Assembly: GCF_010906925.1 (NCBI RefSeq)
Contig: NZ_VTVE01000001.1
Span: 372,001-436,000 of the forward strand
Direction: 5' to 3'
Source of the DNA: Pseudobutyrivibrio xylanivorans
GTDB lineage: Bacteria > Bacillota > Clostridia > Lachnospirales > Lachnospiraceae
Length of the DNA: 64,000 nt
A program made the translations under genes and the position numbers. Below are positions 63,471-64,000 of the stretch, one piece after another. Each line of letters opens with the position of its first letter. Position 1 is the first letter of the stretch. The notes beneath the pieces are model-generated. The model was given only the letters and a program-made list of their open reading frames with translations. It was not told where the DNA came from and did not search any database.

Positions 63471-64000
63471 ATGAGTGCTGATTATAAAAATTGGATGCCA
63501 AAGGAAATGATATATGGGACTCTGGCGGCGACGGCTGTGGTAGGCGTTGTTACAGCCATAGTAGGCCTTGATTCAATAATAGGAAAGGTGCTTTTGATTG
63601 TTACCATACTATGCGCATTTACAGTGCTTTGGATGTATTTGATGTACAAGGCTTTTTCTTATAATGGCTCAAGACAGCTGTCTAGACAGATAATAGAAGG
63701 GGTATCTTCCTATGTGAAAATCCCGGATGGTGGAGTGTGTCTTGATGTGGGATGTGGAAGTGGAGCACTTGCAATAGCTTGTGCTAAGAAAAATCCAAAT
63801 GCTGCAATCTTAGGAATTGATAGATGGGGGAAGGAATATTCTTCATTTAGCAAAGAACTATGTGAAAAGAACGCCTTGGCAGAAGGAGTTTCGAATATAG
63901 TATTTGAGCAGGGAGATGCATGCAAGCTAGAATTTGAAGATGAGAGTTTTGATGCTGTAACAAGCAACTACGTATACCATAATATTTCAAGTAAAGACAG
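63471..64000 (+). CDS. Membrane-anchored class I SAM-methyltransferase, 3' end outside window
   Basis: Reading frame open from ATG 63471 (GGAGG 4 bases before) to the window end, at least 176 residues. Two hydrophobic helices (about 14-34 and 38-60, LAATAVVGVVTAIVGL and VLLIVTILCAFTVLWMYLMY) precede a Rossmann methyltransferase domain with motif I VCLDVGCGSGALAIA (about 88-102), acidic motif II LGIDRWGKEY and motif IV-like FDAVTSNYVYHN. The methyl acceptor is unknown. Its closeness to the 63-residue remnant, 48 bases upstream, suggests an ancestral tandem of methyltransferases. Confidence 0.85.
   Translation, partial: MSADYKNWMPKEMIYGTLAATAVVGVVTAIVGLDSIIGKVLLIVTILCAFTVLWMYLMYKAFSYNGSRQLSRQIIEGVSSYVKIPDGGVCLDVGCGSGALAIACAKKNPNAAILGIDRWGKEYSSFSKELCEKNALAEGVSNIVFEQGDACKLEFEDESFDAVTSNYVYHNISSKD

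Overview
The window is typical chromosome of a low-GC, anaerobic, motile Firmicute. The best fit is a rumen or gut member of the Lachnospiraceae, close to Butyrivibrio/Pseudobutyrivibrio. This rests on a pyruvate:ferredoxin oxidoreductase for fermentation, two clostridial-type flagellins, class D sortase surface display, radical-SAM HemZ and ThiH, and strong AGGAGG ribosome-binding sites. I saw no rRNA, tRNA, CRISPR array, phage or transposase.

Layout. 1-5616: stringent-response synthetase/hydrolase (5' end cut by the window), a metallo-beta-lactamase-fold hydrolase, hemZ and hisS. 5.7-13.9 kb: a signalling block with a chemoreceptor, a flavin reductase, a membrane EAL protein, ilvE and an overlapping PocR-GGDEF-EAL protein. 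14-21 kb: glyA, then a TPP riboswitch with its terminator and a full thiamin operon thiE-D-S-F-G-H-C. 21-28 kb: a 1618-residue cell-wall adhesin with its own sortase and a secreted transglutaminase-like protein. 28-36 kb: hypB, a large iron-sulfur flavoprotein, an esterase-like protein, a second chemoreceptor and guaB (reverse). 36.6-45 kb: nifJ, a His/Ser-rich zinc-ribbon protein (reverse), nrdR, a small protein under a flagellar-type promoter, yqeG-like phosphatase, rpiB and tig. 45-51 kb: clpP, clpX, engB and a zinc-type ABC importer. 51-56.5 kb: two flagellin genes flanking a MATE exporter. 56.6-64 kb: apt, trmO, a class II aldolase, a DeoR regulator, a GNAT enzyme, a Tet(M)-like GTPase fused to a YacP/Rae1-like nuclease, a 63-residue remnant protein and a methyltransferase cut by the window end.

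Three observations stand out. First, a dispersed repeat occurs three times (26.7, 34.7 and 49.1 kb), always downstream of a gene and in the sense of that gene. Its arms differ between copies but stay complementary, and inner pairs also co-vary, so the conserved thing is a folded three-way-junction structure rather than a sequence. Two copies end in a T run and should terminate transcription. Second, an A-site-directed translational GTPase is joined in one polypeptide to a Rae1-like ribosome-associated endonuclease domain, lacks the Tet(M) tip loop, and is preceded by an 11-codon leader peptide whose stop overlaps its start. Third, both flagellin mRNAs show their Shine-Dalgarno in the loop of a short hairpin matching the CsrA consensus, downstream of flagellar-sigma promoters. 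One of these promoters is duplicated, and a similar promoter precedes an uncharacterised small gene.
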